DNA of 64,000 bases from Methanobacterium bryantii (GCF_002287175.1 NZ_LMVM01000039.1:124001-188000), one strand, 5' to 3'; numbered from the stretch's first letter, positions 48,605 to 58,665 are shown. Numbers and translations are program-made. The notes: generated by a model not told the origin, from the sequence alone.

Positions 48605-48734
48605 CAACTTGAAAAGTAATTTCCTTAATTTAGAATTGTCCAAACAGGAAATAAGTAATTGAATTACCTACTATATTAAAAATTATCATGAAAAATTAAA
48701 AGAAATAACCTATTTATCTTGTGAATTTCCGATG

Positions 48735-48744
48735 TGAATATTCA
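48735..48744 (+). promoter_or_regulatory. Shorter palindrome TGAATATTCA
   Basis: A ten-base palindrome with the same outer bases as the two 14-base sites; it lies between them. Confidence 0.35.
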
Positions 48745-48775
48745 ACTTTAAATAAAAAAACTTATATTTCAGTTT

Positions 48776-48789
48776 TGAATATATATTCA
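48776..48789 (+). promoter_or_regulatory. Palindrome TGAATATATATTCA, copy 2
   Basis: Identical to copy 1 and ends three bases before the DUF134 ATG, so a protein bound here would cover the start of the gene or overlap its TATA box. This leaves no room for a Shine-Dalgarno site, suggesting a leaderless mRNA. Confidence 0.5.
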
Positions 48790-48792
48790 GCC

Positions 48793-49386
48793 ATGCCAAG
48801 ACCTCGAGTATTTAGAAAAATATCAAAAGAGCCCGAGATACGGTGCTTTAAGCCAGAAAAAGAAAATTTAGAGCTTCTTGAGCCTATTGAAATAACAATA
48901 GATGAATTTGAAGCGATAAGGCTTAGAGACTATCATGATATCCAGCAGAAAAAATCTGCAGAAATAATGGGAATTTCACAGCCTACTTTCCATAGAATCT
49001 TAACTTCTGCAAGGAAAAAGATATCTAAAGCCCTAATTGAAGGAAATACTATTATTATCATAGGGGGGGATTACATAACTGACAAAAAAGCATACAAATG
49101 TAATGTTTGCGGATTTAAGTGGAGTAACCCTAAAAAAGAATATGAAAAATGTCCTGAATGTGAATCAGAGGATATATGTTTAGTTATAGAAGATGAAGAA
49201 CTTCTACCAGGAACAGAATCTTCTTTACTTGAAAGAAGGTCTTATGGTGGTACAGGCATGGGTTTTGGACCTCCCAAACTTTGTAAATGCCCAAACTGTG
49301 GGTATACATCCCCAAAAAAACGTGCCATTCCCTGTAAAAATACATTATGTCCTGAATGTGGGACGCCCCTTTGTGGAGAAAATTAA
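48793..49386 (+). CDS. DUF134 HTH protein with two zinc ribbons
   Basis: The 197-residue protein opens with MPRPR and the DUF134 domain ([37 protein letters not shown]), a sigma-70-region-4-like helix-turn-helix. Two zinc ribbons follow: CNVCG/CPEC (about 113-135) and CPNCG/CPEC (about 165-195). It is probably a DNA-binding regulator and may bind the palindromes ahead of its own gene. The ATG at 48793 is chosen as the family start; the earlier frame from 48721 would include the palindromes. It is followed 17 bases later by atwA. Confidence 0.72.
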   Translation: MPRPRVFRKISKEPEIRCFKPEKENLELLEPIEITIDEFEAIRLRDYHDIQQKKSAEIMGISQPTFHRILTSARKKISKALIEGNTIIIIGGDYITDKKAYKCNVCGFKWSNPKKEYEKCPECESEDICLVIEDEELLPGTESSLLERRSYGGTGMGFGPPKLCKCPNCGYTSPKKRAIPCKNTLCPECGTPLCGEN

Positions 49387-49403
49387 TGATAACCGGTGAT
49401 TTT

Positions 49404-50999
49404 ATGCCATTTATAGAAATAAAATGTGTATCAAAAAGATTCAATGACGTAAACGTCTTAAAAAACATTAACATGACTGTAAACGAAGGAACAGTTCTAG
49501 GTATTCTTGGAAGAAGCGGATCAGGAAAATCAGTTTTAATAAACATGCTTCGTGGAATGAAAGAATACAAGCCAGATGAGGGCCAGATAATTTACAATGT
49601 TGCGATTTGTCCGGACTGCTTGAGAGTTGAACCCCCATCAATGAAAAACAACGCATGCAAATGCGGAGGAAAATTTGAAGCACAACGCGTGGACTTCTGG
49701 AACTGTGATAGAAAAATTTTTGCAAGCTTAAGGCGCAGAATATCCATAATGCTACAACGGTCCTTTGCACTCTATGAAGATGATACCGTAATAGACAATG
49801 TTATAAAATCCATTGAAGGCCGTGATGAAGAAGATAAGATGTATATGGCTATAGACCTTATTGAAATGACCCATATGACACACAGGATAACACATATTGC
49901 AAGGGATTTAAGTGGTGGAGAAAAACAGAGAGTAGTACTTGCAAGGCAGATGGGTAAAGAACCCATGGTCTTTCTTGCAGATGAACCCACAGGTACATTA
50001 GATCCGCAAACAGCAGAGCTGTTACATCAAACTTTACTTGAAGGTGTTAAAAATAAGGGTACCACCATGGTTATAACTTCTCACTGGCCAGAAGTTATGA
50101 GAACACTTTCTGATTATGTAATATGGCTTGAAAATGGTGAAATAATCCATGAAGGAGATCCTGAAACAGTTGTACAAACATTTTTAGACAGCGTTCCACT
50201 GCCTGAGAAAATAGAAACACCCGATACAGGAGAACCTATACTTGAACTGGAAAATATTAAAAAACATTATTATTCCATTGAAAGAGGAGTTGTAAAAGCT
50301 GTAGATGGAGTAAGTCTCAATGTTAACGAAGGTGAAATCTTTGGAATAGTTGGTTTAAGCGGTGCAGGTAAAACCACGCTCTCCAGAATAATTTACGGGC
50401 TAACAGAGCCCAGCTCAGGCAAAATAGAGATGAAACTCGGAGATGATTGGATCGACATGACCAAACCAGGTCCCTTATTCAGAGGCAGGGTAAAACCTTA
50501 CATGGGAATACTTCATCAAGAATACAGTCTTTATCCACATAGAACTGTTTTAGGCAATCTCACAGAAGCAATAAGTTTGGACTTACCTGCAGAATTTGCA
50601 AAAATGAAAGCAATATACGTTCTCAAAGCTGTAGGATTTGACGAAAAATATGCTTCACAATTATTAGATAAAGCCCCTGATGAATTAAGTGGTGGTGAAC
50701 GTCACAGAGTTGCCCTGGCTCAAGTTTTAATAAAAGAACCTCGCGTTATAATCCTTGACGAGCCAACAGGTACCATGGATCCAATAACCCGAGTACAGGT
50801 CACAGATTCTATAAGAAAAGCACGTGAAGAGCTTAATCAAACTTTCATTATAATATCACATGATATGGACTTTGTACTGGACGTATGTGACAAAGCATCT
50901 CTTATGAGAGGAGGCAAAATCCTTAAAACAGGGCTTCCTGAAGAAATCGTGGATGATTTGACAGCTAAAGAGAAGAATAAGATGTTAAAAAAAGAATAA
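49404..50999 (+). CDS. atwA: Methyl-coenzyme M reductase activation component A2 (ABC ATPase)
   Basis: The 531-residue protein has two ABC domains. The first has Walker A GRSGSGKS, a Cys-rich insert (CPDC, CKCGG), signature LSGGEKQR and Walker [13 protein letters not shown]; the second has [16 protein letters not shown] and [12 protein letters not shown]. This is component A2, which supplies ATP-driven reduction of the nickel cofactor F430 of methyl-coenzyme M reductase. No membrane subunit is nearby, as expected. ATG 49404 lies three bases after GGTGAT. Cotranscription with the DUF134 gene is likely. Confidence 0.88.
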   Translation: MPFIEIKCVSKRFNDVNVLKNINMTVNEGTVLGILGRSGSGKSVLINMLRGMKEYKPDEGQIIYNVAICPDCLRVEPPSMKNNACKCGGKFEAQRVDFWNCDRKIFASLRRRISIMLQRSFALYEDDTVIDNVIKSIEGRDEEDKMYMAIDLIEMTHMTHRITHIARDLSGGEKQRVVLARQMGKEPMVFLADEPTGTLDPQTAELLHQTLLEGVKNKGTTMVITSHWPEVMRTLSDYVIWLENGEIIHEGDPETVVQTFLDSVPLPEKIETPDTGEPILELENIKKHYYSIERGVVKAVDGVSLNVNEGEIFGIVGLSGAGKTTLSRIIYGLTEPSSGKIEMKLGDDWIDMTKPGPLFRGRVKPYMGILHQEYSLYPHRTVLGNLTEAISLDLPAEFAKMKAIYVLKAVGFDEKYASQLLDKAPDELSGGERHRVALAQVLIKEPRVIILDEPTGTMDPITRVQVTDSIRKAREELNQTFIIISHDMDFVLDVCDKASLMRGGKILKTGLPEEIVDDLTAKEKNKMLKKE

Positions 51000-51142
51000 T
51001 TCTTATTTAATGGAATTGTAACTTCCAAAACAATTCCCCAGTTAGATGAAAATAATTGATAATATACAAAATTCTTAGCCGTTATATTCATTGGTTTATT
51101 TATATGCATTAGCTAACGATCCATTAAAAAAAGAGGGATATT

Positions 51143-51601
51143 ATGGAAAAAATTAATGAATTTAAGGGAATAAATGGAAACCTTCTAGCATTTAAAGATG
51201 CAGTAGGTGATGCAGAGAAAATAACATTTGCAGGAACTCCGGGAGTATGTACTCCATTTGCAGAACTTTTTGCATATGTTGTAAGAGATAAAGAATCAGT
51301 TTTTGTTACATTAACTGACATAGAAAGCGCCAAAAAGATGGAAATTACTCCGCAGGGAATGCAATTATCTGAACCAGCTGATCCTCAAGCTGATGTTGTA
51401 GCACTTCTTGGAGGGCTGAGTATGCCCAAATCCAATGTTACAGTTGAGGAAGTAAATGAGATGATTGACAACATATTGAAAAAAGATGGTAAAGTCATTG
51501 GACTGTGTTACATGGATATGTTTAAAGAAGCAGGGTGGCTGGATAAAATAAACTTTGACTGCATAATAAACGGCATATTGACTGGATACGTTCTAAAATA
51601 G
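51143..51601 (+). CDS. DUF2124-like small protein
   Basis: The 152-residue protein has an alpha/beta fold with [43 protein letters not shown], and [27 protein letters not shown]. It resembles the methanogen family DUF2124 from memory; its function is not known. Two or three Cys might bind a metal or cofactor. The ATG follows AGAGGGATAT. It is monocistronic. Confidence 0.65.
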   Translation: MEKINEFKGINGNLLAFKDAVGDAEKITFAGTPGVCTPFAELFAYVVRDKESVFVTLTDIESAKKMEITPQGMQLSEPADPQADVVALLGGLSMPKSNVTVEEVNEMIDNILKKDGKVIGLCYMDMFKEAGWLDKINFDCIINGILTGYVLK

Positions 51602-51962
51602 TTAATTTAAATTTTAAGAGTTATTTCTTATTTTTTATCTTAAATTTTTTTTAATAATCCTCAGCTTAAAAAAAGGATTTGATCTAAAATAGGATCATCT
51701 TGAGCTCGGAGTTCAAACTTTAAAAAGTAAAAATGCATATATTCTGTTTAATTAAATCCCGCAACCTCCCATTAATTCTAGTTCAAAATTGGGTAATACT
51801 AAATTGTAAAGCACAAACTTAATTAATATCGAAATTATAAACCACAATAATGTTCGATGTAGATAATTATTTTTACGCAGAACACAAAATATAACAATAG
51901 CTATAATTTTTATAGTAATGATTCTAATTTAGTTTAGATAATGATAAAATCATGGTGATTCT
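51602..51962. other. Intergenic region before thiC
   Basis: No gene or convincing riboswitch was found. Weak inverted words occur (TTTGATC with GATCATC near 51680, TTGAGCTCGGAGTTCAA near 51701). TATA-like CTATAATTTTTATAG lies at 51900-51914. Confidence 0.4.
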
Positions 51963-53261
51963 ATGACACAAATGGATGAAGCAAAAAAAGGCGTAATAAC
52001 AGAGGAAATGAAAGCAGTAGCAGCTGCTGAGGGCGTTTCAGAGGAATTTATCAGAAAATCCGTAGCCCAGGGAACCATAGCCATCCCAAGTAACGTTAAC
52101 CGAGAAGTCAAAGCAGTAGGTATTGGAGCAGGATTAAGAACCAAAGTAAATGCAACTATTGGAACCTCAACAGATATCTGTGACTTTGATATGGAAGAAA
52201 AAAAAGCTAAAGTAGCTATGAAATATCAGGCCGACACTTTAATGGAACTTTCCGTGGGTGGAGACCTCGATGAAATAAGAAGAAGAATTTTAAAGATTTC
52301 AGACATCCCTGTAGGAAGTGTGCCAGTTTATCAGGCTGCAATTGAAACAATAAGGGAAAAAGGTGCTGCTATTTACATGGATGAAGATGCCATGTTTAAA
52401 GCCATCGAAAAACAGGCAAAAGATGGAATCGATTTCATGGCAATTCACTGTAGTGTAAACAGGGAAACCCTCAAAAGATTAAAAAGACAGGGCCGTGAAG
52501 GAGGGCTCGTAAGTAGAGGAGGAGCACTTGTATCTGCATGGATGGTTGAAAACGACCTTGAAAATCCATTATACAAAAACTTTGATTATATCTTAGAAAT
52601 CGCCAAAGAATATGATTTTTGTATGTCCATGGCTAACGCTATGAGAGCTGGAGCAATAGCTGATTCAACAGATCGTGCAGCAGTTCAAGAACTCATCGTG
52701 CTTGGAGAACTAATTGACAGGGCAAGAGAAGCAGGTGTGCAGACTATTGTAGAAGGACCAGGGCACATCCCATTAAATGAGATCCCTGCAAACGTCGTAC
52801 TCCAGAAAAAATTATGCAGGGGAGCACCATTCTACATGTTAGGACCAATTGTAACTGACATCGGAGCAGGATACGACCACATAGTATCTTCAATTGGCGC
52901 AGCAGCATCTGCAGGTGCTGGAGCAGACTTTATCTGTTATGTAACACCAGCAGAACACCTTGCATTACCAGATGCAAAAGATGTTAAAGAAGGAGTAATT
53001 GCAACGAGAATTGGCGCATACGTCGGAGATATGCAAAAAGGCATACACAACGGTGAAAAAGACCTTGTAATGGCCAACGCACGTAAAAAATTAAACTGGG
53101 AGGCACAATTCGATTCTGCAATGTGTCCTGCAGAAGCAAGGAGAATAAGGGACGAAAGGCCACCAGCAGAAGAAGACACATGTACAATGTGCGGAAGTTA
53201 CTGTGCAGTTAAGATTGTAAACGAATGGTTAGACGAAGCAGACACAGACGTGTTTGATTAA
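51963..53261 (+). CDS. thiC: Phosphomethylpyrimidine synthase ThiC
   Basis: The 432-residue protein has the ThiC body ([54 protein letters not shown]) and the C-terminal cluster motif CTMCGSYC that binds the [4Fe-4S] of this non-canonical radical SAM enzyme. It turns aminoimidazole ribotide into the pyrimidine of thiamin. GGTGATTCT precedes the ATG. Confidence 0.92.
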   Translation: MTQMDEAKKGVITEEMKAVAAAEGVSEEFIRKSVAQGTIAIPSNVNREVKAVGIGAGLRTKVNATIGTSTDICDFDMEEKKAKVAMKYQADTLMELSVGGDLDEIRRRILKISDIPVGSVPVYQAAIETIREKGAAIYMDEDAMFKAIEKQAKDGIDFMAIHCSVNRETLKRLKRQGREGGLVSRGGALVSAWMVENDLENPLYKNFDYILEIAKEYDFCMSMANAMRAGAIADSTDRAAVQELIVLGELIDRAREAGVQTIVEGPGHIPLNEIPANVVLQKKLCRGAPFYMLGPIVTDIGAGYDHIVSSIGAAASAGAGADFICYVTPAEHLALPDAKDVKEGVIATRIGAYVGDMQKGIHNGEKDLVMANARKKLNWEAQFDSAMCPAEARRIRDERPPAEEDTCTMCGSYCAVKIVNEWLDEADTDVFD

Positions 53262-53412
53262 AATCCTAATCATTATTTTATTATTTTATTGCAAGATAAA
53301 TTACAATAATTATAATTTTTTACAATCAGTTCTATATTTTAAACTTACAAATCCTTCAATGAAGGTTTTATTCTTTTTATATGACTTATGATTATTTATA
53401 AAGGTGATTTGA

Positions 53413-54990
53413 TTGAAACATTGGATTGAAAATGTTGCAGATAGTTTAATTGAAAGAGATGTGCCTGAGCATGTAATTGCAAGTGGAACATCTATATCCG
53501 GTTCAATACATATTGGAAATTCCTGCGACGTGTTTATCGCGAATGCAGTTACAAAAGCTCTAAAAAACCAGGGAGCTCCTGCAGAAGTTATATGGATTGC
53601 AGACGACTACGATCCACTCAGAAAAGTTCCATATCCCCTTCCACCAGAATATGAAAAATATTTAGGTATACCATATGCACATATTCCCTGCCCTGAAGGG
53701 TGCTGTGAAAATTTCGTAGAACACTTTAAAAAACCGTTTATTGATACACTTGACGACTTTGGAATATCTTTAAAAGAATATTCCGGAGAAAAAATGTACA
53801 AAGAAGGAATATACAACGATTATATACGAATAGCATTAGAAAATGCCCCTAAAATAAGGGAAATATTCAATAAGTACAGGGAACACGCCCTTGCAGATGA
53901 CTGGCTTCCATACAATCCAATTTGTGAAGAATGTGGACGGATAAATACTACCTTCGCCTACGGTTATGAAGATGATATCGTTCATTACAGATGTAACTGC
54001 GGCCACGAAGGATCTATGGATATTAAATCAGGAAAAGGAAAACTTACATGGCGTGTTGAATGGGCTGCAAGATGGAAAATACTCGGCATTACATGCGAAC
54101 CATTTGGAAAAGACCATGCAGCAAGTGGGGGATCTTACGACGTAAGCAGCATAATATCGCAGGAAATATTCAATTATCCTGCACCTTACCCCGTACCTTA
54201 TGAATGGATAACTCTTAAGGGAGATGCAATGTCCAAATCTAAAGGTGTTTTCTTTACACCGGGACAGTGGCTCGAAATAGGCAAGCCAGAAACTCTTAAT
54301 TATTTCCTATTCCGTAGTAAACCATTAAAACATAAAGATTTTAACCCAGAAATGCCATTTCTGGACTTTATTGACCAGTATGATCGTGTTGAAAAAATAT
54401 ACTATGGATTTGAAGAACCTGCATCCCAAAAAGAAGGGGAAAAATCTAAAAAGATTTATGAAATGTCACAAATTGAACTTAAGGACGAAATGCCGTTCCA
54501 GCCATCCTACAGGTTCATGACAGTAGCATATCAAATTGCAGATGGAGACATAAAAAAGGTCTTTGAGATACTCAAAAAGAATTCACAGCTTCCAGAAAAC
54601 ATGAACAATGTGGACTTTGAGAACTTAAATGAAGAGGATCTTAAAAATCTCGAAATGAGGATGGATCATGTTAAAAACTGGCTTGGTACATATGCACCAG
54701 AATTTGTAAAATTCAGTGTTATGAAAAAGATCCCTAAATTACCTCTGGGTGAAGACCAGACAAAATTCCTGCTCAAGCTTGCAGATCTTCTTGAAGGGAA
54801 TGAATATACTGCAGAAGAATTACATGACGAAATGTACAACCTTCTCACTGAAATGGACATGAAACCTCAAAAAGCGTTCCAGGCCATTTATAAGATTATA
54901 ATAGGTAAAAAACAAGGACCAAGAGCAGCTTCATTTGTTTTATCCCTTGATAACGATTTTGTTGTCAAAAGATTTAGAAAAGAAGCTTAA
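53413..54990 (+). CDS. lysS: Lysyl-tRNA synthetase, class I
   Basis: The 525-residue class I enzyme has HIGH-like SGSIHIGN (about 28-35), a zinc-binding CEECGR and CNCGHEG segment (near 173-200), and the KMSKS-like AMSKSKG (near 275). It is the archaeal type, different from bacterial class II LysS. The TTG start lies four bases after GGTGAT. An inverted repeat after the stop probably ends the transcript. Confidence 0.92.
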   Translation: MKHWIENVADSLIERDVPEHVIASGTSISGSIHIGNSCDVFIANAVTKALKNQGAPAEVIWIADDYDPLRKVPYPLPPEYEKYLGIPYAHIPCPEGCCENFVEHFKKPFIDTLDDFGISLKEYSGEKMYKEGIYNDYIRIALENAPKIREIFNKYREHALADDWLPYNPICEECGRINTTFAYGYEDDIVHYRCNCGHEGSMDIKSGKGKLTWRVEWAARWKILGITCEPFGKDHAASGGSYDVSSIISQEIFNYPAPYPVPYEWITLKGDAMSKSKGVFFTPGQWLEIGKPETLNYFLFRSKPLKHKDFNPEMPFLDFIDQYDRVEKIYYGFEEPASQKEGEKSKKIYEMSQIELKDEMPFQPSYRFMTVAYQIADGDIKKVFEILKKNSQLPENMNNVDFENLNEEDLKNLEMRMDHVKNWLGTYAPEFVKFSVMKKIPKLPLGEDQTKFLLKLADLLEGNEYTAEELHDEMYNLLTEMDMKPQKAFQAIYKIIIGKKQGPRAASFVLSLDNDFVVKRFRKEA

Positions 54991-54994
54991 TTAA

Positions 54995-55020
54995 GAATTA
55001 GTCTCCTTTGAAACTAATTC
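54995..55020 (+). terminator. Hairpin after lysS
   Basis: GAATTAGT (54995-55002) pairs with ACTAATTC (55013-55020) across ten bases, just after the lysS stop. An AT-rich stretch follows. Confidence 0.5.
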
Positions 55021-55372
55021 ATACATTTTATTTTTAAAATTTAGCATATTTATTAAATTAAAATAAAAGTTATTCTAAGTTTATAGTTATATTTGAAAAA
55101 ATATGAATTAATATCATCAATTAACCATAAAAACTATTTTTTCATCTCAAATTATATATCTAATTTCTTGAGAATTTTATTTTAATTTGTTATTAAATTA
55201 GTATTAACTTAATTTTAAGTACCCACTACCCATTCATTAAATATTGTTAAACAATTTCAAGAGAATTATTTGTTAATCCACGATTGAACCAATACTAAAT
55301 CTTTGTTAAATTTGCTTTTTTTGCAAAATAAGTATAATTAGTAATTATTTTTCATTTTAAATCGATATTAAC
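55021..55372. other. AT-rich intergenic DNA at the left end of the small-gene island
   Basis: No frame with a ribosome site was found. Very AT-rich. It leads into the first of five related promoters. Confidence 0.45.
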
Positions 55373-55441
55373 AGAAAAATTTTTATTACATCAACAACAT
55401 ACCACCATCTTGTAATACAGAAACTATGTTTTTGTATTACA
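55373..55441 (+). promoter_or_regulatory. Shared promoter and leader hairpin, copy 1
   Basis: The core AGAAAAATTTTTATTACAT (55373-55391) continues to ACATA at 55397-55401. It fits an archaeal BRE/TATA pair. A stem TGTAATACA/TGTATTACA (55411-55419 and 55433-55441) lies where the mRNA should begin. GGAGGTG follows at 55464. The core is 104 bases before the ATG at 55477. Four more copies occur at 56102, 57027, 58194 and 59094. Confidence 0.65.
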
Positions 55442-55476
55442 AAATGTATGCGTACAATATTACGGAGGTGAAAAGC

Positions 55477-55611
55477 ATGTTCTTTGGTGGCGCAGGAATA
55501 GGTTTAGGATTAGGATTATGGAACCCATTACTCTTCCATTCACTGTTCTTCCCAGGATTCTGGGGTTCAGGATTAGGATGGGGCCTCGGATGGGGTGGCG
55601 GATTCTGGTAA
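55477..55611 (+). CDS. 44-residue Gly/Trp/Leu-rich hydrophobic peptide
   Basis: The frame begins MFFGGAGIGLGLGLW and ends with Gly/Trp-rich repeats (LGWGLGWGGGFW). A strong GGAGGTG precedes the ATG. No charged residue is present except near neither end, so it should sit in or on a membrane. No family is recognised. It is the first gene of the island and shares promoter and leader design with the others. Very Gly-rich small peptides occur among bacteriocins, but there is no processing or immunity gene here. Confidence 0.6.
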   Translation: MFFGGAGIGLGLGLWNPLLFHSLFFPGFWGSGLGWGLGWGGGFW

Positions 55612-56101
55612 ATACCACGCTCTAAAAATATTAGTCCCAATAAAATAGTTGATACACACTGGAAACTATTGCTTAGCTATTTGTTTTAACTTGATAAGCC
55701 CGCTCAATTACAAATCTAACTTACTTTTTTTTATTTTATAGTAATATGAGAAATTATTAAGCACTAATTTTATAAATTACTAAAATATTTTAAGAATTGT
55801 TTAATTATATAGCCTTATTTCCATATTTTATTCTATTTTTCAAAATCAACATGCATATACCCATCTCTTTTTAATATAGTTACCAATTCTGCTAAAAATA
55901 TTCCGACCATCAAATAATATGCTTCCTCTCATCTTATCTTTGGTTTTCTTCTTAAAATCAACATATCCTTACTAAATAACTTCCAGTTAATTGCCAATTT
56001 GCTAAATATAATACTTTCCTAACATCTCTGCCCCTTATTTTTTCAAAAATAGCCCATCATCGCTAAACAATTTTTAATTAAATTGCGATTTTAATACTAA
56101 T
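55612..56101. repeat. Degenerate AT-rich intergenic repeat units
   Basis: Related segments with words like CAAAAT(C/A)A-x-CAT and GCTAAA(C/T)AA-TTTT-AGTTAATT recur near 55846, 55950 and 56041. The same kind of segment precedes each shared promoter (compare 56843-57026 and 59021-59093). No gene was found. Confidence 0.4.
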
Positions 56102-56165
56102 AAAAAGATTTTTATTACATCAACAACATATCACCTTCTTGTAGTACCAAAATAAAAATTTGGTA
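56102..56165 (+). promoter_or_regulatory. Shared promoter and leader hairpin, copy 2
   Basis: The core AAAAAGATTTTTATTACAT is followed by CAACAACATA, identical to copy 1 over the last 18 bases. The stem TACCAAA/TTTGGTA is at 56145-56151 and 56159-56165. GGAGGTGAAA follows before the ATG at 56209. Stem position is kept while its sequence changes. Confidence 0.65.
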
Positions 56166-56208
56166 TTGAAAAATGTATGCGAATATAACACTGTGGAGGT
56201 GAAATAGT

Positions 56209-56367
56209 ATGTGTTTTAGCGGATGTCTTCTCTGGAACAACCCATGCTTCTGGAATTTACCACTCTTCTTCCATCAACCACTCTTCTTTGGTTTCCATCA
56301 CTTGGGTATCAACGCTTTCGGTCTTCATGGTTTCCATCACATAGGTATTAACAGATTTGGGTTCTAA
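56209..56367 (+). CDS. 52-residue Phe/His/Gly-rich peptide
   Basis: The frame begins MCFSGCLLWNNPCFW, with three Cys among the first 13 residues, then Phe/His-rich repeats (FGFHHLGINAFGLHGFHHIGIN). The repeat FHHxGIN occurs twice. TGGAGGTGAAA precedes the ATG. No family is recognised. The His and Cys content suggests metal binding; this is a guess. Confidence 0.6.
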   Translation: MCFSGCLLWNNPCFWNLPLFFHQPLFFGFHHLGINAFGLHGFHHIGINRFGF

Positions 56368-57026
56368 CTAATGTAAATATGAATACTATTTAGAACACAC
56401 TGAAATCCAATGCTTAAATATTTAATTTTAACCTAAAAAGTTAAATTAAATAGGGGATTCAAAATTTATTCTTTTTTTTTATTTTTGAAACAATATTAAT
56501 GCTCTTTTTAAATTAATGCTCATGTTTATGACACGTGAATGAAATACTTTAATTAAAGTGTAATTTAAGAATTATCTTAAAAACATGTAGTTTAACTCGA
56601 TATTCACATGAATATAATTACATTATTTTACACAACATGCAAACATAACGTGTTTGTTGCCTGAAAATCTTTGATTTTTTAAGATTTTACAACCTCCAAT
56701 GACCTGAACGTAAATTAAATTACTTATTTTAGAAAGCTTGATCTTAATTAAAATTATAATCTTCAGCCTATATTTTTCCCTATTTATCCACTAGATAATT
56801 AATTGCCATTTTTCAGTTAATTATTAATTTTATCAGATATTAGCTTTTTTTTCACTTTTTCCCTTGTTTTTTTCTCAAAAATAACCTATCATTGCTAAAC
56901 AATTTTCAGTTAATTACCAATTTTATCAGATATTATACTTTTTTTTGTATTTTCCCCTGTTTTTTTCTCAAAAACCATGAATAATTACTAAATAATTTTT
57001 AGCTAAATTGCGTCATTCATACTAAT
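56368..57026. repeat. AT-rich tandem repeats of about 93 bases and a hairpin-family remnant
   Basis: TATCAGATATTA recurs at 56831-56842 and 56924-56935, 93 bases apart, within units that run TTTTTCTCAAAAA, ATCATTGCTAAACAA, CAGTTAATTA. A third, diverged unit covers about 56936-57026 and runs into promoter copy 3. AAAATC-TTT-GATTTT (56664-56678), next to AACGTGTTTG (56648-56657), is a remnant of the three-base-loop hairpin family. No gene was found. Confidence 0.5.
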
Positions 57027-57093
57027 AGAAAAATTTTTATTACATAATTAACATATGAGATGTTGTAGTACGAAAATAGTATTTACGTATTAC
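57027..57093 (+). promoter_or_regulatory. Shared promoter and leader hairpin, copy 3
   Basis: AGAAAAATTTTTATTACAT here is identical to copy 1 over 19 bases, followed by ACATA at the same spacing (57051-57055). Stem GTAGTACG/CGTATTAC lies at 57065-57072 and 57086-57093 (one G-T pair). AAGGAGGTGAAAAG follows before the ATG at 57128. Confidence 0.65.
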
Positions 57094-57127
57094 ATTAGGT
57101 ACGCAAAACAACAAGGAGGTGAAAAGT

Positions 57128-57217
57128 ATGCTACTCATCTACATTAAAATCATAATAATCAAAATATTAGTACTCAAAGCTTGCTTATTACATGCTTTAC
57201 TCGGCGGATTATGGTAA
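57128..57217 (+). CDS. 29-residue hydrophobic peptide, copy 1
   Basis: MLLIYIKIIIIKILVLKA begins the peptide, followed by CLLHALLGGLW. It has three Lys spaced within a run of Ile/Leu/Val, so it could cross or lie in the membrane. AAGGAGGTGAAAAGT precedes the ATG. It is the most diverged of four tandem copies; the first 17 residues match the others while the C-terminal part differs. Confidence 0.65.
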   Translation: MLLIYIKIIIIKILVLKACLLHALLGGLW

Positions 57218-57305
57218 TCACGGCCATATAAATACATTTTACACATTCAAGCCAAAATAGCTAAACCTAAAGGCTTTAACTAGAATTTAAAGATTAAAGT
57301 TTTTA

Positions 57306-57326
57306 GTAATACAAATATTGTATTAC
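57306..57326 (+). promoter_or_regulatory. Leader hairpin before peptide copy 2
   Basis: GTAATACAA-ATA-TTGTATTAC is a perfect nine-base-pair stem, the same word as the stem in leader copy 1. There is no full upstream core, so the peptide may be read from promoter copy 3, with this stem acting on RNA processing or stability. Confidence 0.55.
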
Positions 57327-57360
57327 ATTGTATGTATAAAACAACAAGGAGGTGAAAAGT

Positions 57361-57450
57361 ATGCTACTCGTCTACATTAAAATCATAATAATCAAAATCT
57401 TAATCCTCAAAGCTTTCTTATTCCCACATTTCCTCTGCGGATGGTTCTAA
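57361..57450 (+). CDS. 29-residue hydrophobic peptide, copy 2
   Basis: The peptide starts MLLVYIKIIIIKILILKA and ends FLFPHFLCGWF. It is identical in sequence to copy 3. The ribosome site AAGGAGGTGAAAAGT is the same as for copy 1. One Cys, one His and one Pro lie in the C-terminal aromatic part. Confidence 0.68.
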   Translation: MLLVYIKIIIIKILILKAFLFPHFLCGWF

Positions 57451-57551
57451 TCACAGAAATATAAACATAACTTAGCACCCGAAACCAAAAACTGCTGTAA
57501 TACTAGGTAAATTTCAAAATTTTAACTAGTATCTATAGATTGAAATTTTTA

Positions 57552-57571
57552 GTAATACGCTATTGTATTAC
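57552..57571 (+). promoter_or_regulatory. Leader hairpin before peptide copy 3
   Basis: GTAATAC and GTATTAC pair across six bases. The stem and the following distance to GGAGGTG match those ahead of copy 2. Confidence 0.5.
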
Positions 57572-57602
57572 ATGTATACCAAATAACACGGAGGTGAAAA
57601 GT

Positions 57603-57692
57603 ATGCTACTCGTCTACATTAAAATCATAATAATCAAAATCTTAATCCTCAAAGCTTTCTTATTCCCACACTTCCTCTGCGGATGGTTCTAA
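57603..57692 (+). CDS. 29-residue hydrophobic peptide, copy 3
   Basis: Same protein as copy 2, and nearly the same DNA from the ribosome site to the stop. CGGAGGTGAAAAGT precedes the ATG. A direct 3' continuation (AAGCTACCCAATCTCTC) is shared with copy 4. Confidence 0.68.
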   Translation: MLLVYIKIIIIKILILKAFLFPHFLCGWF

Positions 57693-57737
57693 GCTACCCA
57701 ATCTCTCCATTTACCAAATAACACGGAGGTGAACCGT

Positions 57738-57827
57738 ATGTTATTAGTTGTAATTAAGATCATAATAATCAAAATCTTAATCCTCAAAGCTTTCTTATTC
57801 CCACACTTCCTCTGCGGATGGTTCTAA
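57738..57827 (+). CDS. 29-residue hydrophobic peptide, copy 4
   Basis: It differs from copies 2 and 3 only near the N terminus (MLLVVIKI in place of MLLVYIKI); the change of several third codon positions there, with the protein largely kept, suggests selection on the protein. CGGAGGTGAACCGT precedes the ATG. No separate leader stem is present, so it is likely cotranscribed with copy 3. Confidence 0.68.
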   Translation: MLLVVIKIIIIKILILKAFLFPHFLCGWF

Positions 57828-58193
57828 GCTACCCAATCTCTCTATATTACTAACTTAGCCCCTTAATTGTTCTAAACTCTCAAAACTCTTTTCTACACAT
57901 ATTAAATTTAAATGGTCTTAATCACTGGTATAAGCACAATTTATACACTAAAATCAAAAATTGCTTAAAATACTAGTTAAACCTTAAGGGTTTTAACTAA
58001 TATCATGGGATTTAAATTTTCCCCATTTACTTTTTATTTTCAAATAGAAGTTCCATTACTGTTTTAAATTGATTGTTAATTTTACAAATAAAATTAAGTT
58101 TTAGAGAATATTATAAAATTTCTAGCCTTTTATACAACCTTAAAAAGAATTAATACTCAACATTTTTAAGTTAATTTATAATTTAATATTAAT
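57828..58193. other. AT-rich intergenic DNA
   Basis: No frame with a ribosome site. A shared tail AGCTACCCAATCTCT follows peptide copy 4. AT-rich repeats like those before the other promoters lead to promoter copy 4. Confidence 0.4.
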
Positions 58194-58255
58194 AGAAAGT
58201 TTTTTATTACATTATTGACATAAACACCCCGTAACACAGGCCCAAAATCTGTGTT
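58194..58255 (+). promoter_or_regulatory. Shared promoter and leader hairpin, copy 4
   Basis: AGAAAGTTTTTTATTACAT followed by GACATA matches the other cores at most positions. Stem AACACAG/CTGTGTT is at 58233-58239 and 58249-58255. GGAGGTGTAAT follows before the ATG at 58282. Confidence 0.62.
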
Positions 58256-58281
58256 TAAATACACACGTGGAGGTGTAATAT

Positions 58282-58617
58282 ATGAAAAAAGAACTAGGCA
58301 TTCTCCTACTGATCTTTATAGCAACAGTAGGGCTCTCAAGTGCAGCATCAGCACAACCTATTGCTCAAACTGCACAGGGACCAAGTACATACGGACATGG
58401 AGGCCATGGAACTTATTATTGGCATTGGACTATAATTAGAAGATTTGTTATATATTCCCCACTCAGCCTTACAAGGATTAGACATATATTTCCACCACCT
58501 ATTTACAGAGTTACAGCTACGTACATAAGCAATCACAGATGGGTTGCAACTGTATGGAGAAGAACTTACGGTCCATATTACAGAGGAACAATACGCGGCC
58601 CAATAATACGCAGATAG
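58282..58617 (+). CDS. Secreted Arg/His/Tyr-rich basic protein A
   Basis: The 111-residue protein has a clear signal peptide (MKKELGILLLIFIATVGLSS, cleavage after ASA-Q near 27), leaving a mature part rich in Tyr, His, Gly and Arg (YGHGGHGTYYW; VWRRTYG; RGTIRGPIIRR). It is strongly basic. It aligns with the next gene over its length: signal peptide, GHGGHGTYY, HRWVATVWRR. No family is recognised. Possible roles are wall binding (charge), metal binding (His) or antimicrobial action. Confidence 0.7.
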   Translation: MKKELGILLLIFIATVGLSSAASAQPIAQTAQGPSTYGHGGHGTYYWHWTIIRRFVIYSPLSLTRIRHIFPPPIYRVTATYISNHRWVATVWRRTYGPYYRGTIRGPIIRR

Positions 58618-58644
58618 ACTAAAAGATCCAGTTGAAGGATTAAA

Positions 58645-58665
58645 GGGGTACCACTTTCGTACCCC
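58645..58665 (+). terminator. Hairpin after basic protein A
   Basis: GGGGTAC and GTACCCC pair across seven bases, 28 bases after the stop. The next basic-protein gene has a similar stem (GGGGTAT/ATACCCC). Confidence 0.6.

Noticed and set aside
51602..51962. Possible TPP riboswitch ahead of thiC
   Set aside because: I could not find the conserved THI-box core sequences; only weak inverted words are present.
57128..57827. Possible CRISPR array, because of similar units at fairly regular spacing
   Set aside because: The repeated part is a coding unit with start, stop and ribosome site, and spacers are not of even length or unique in the CRISPR manner.
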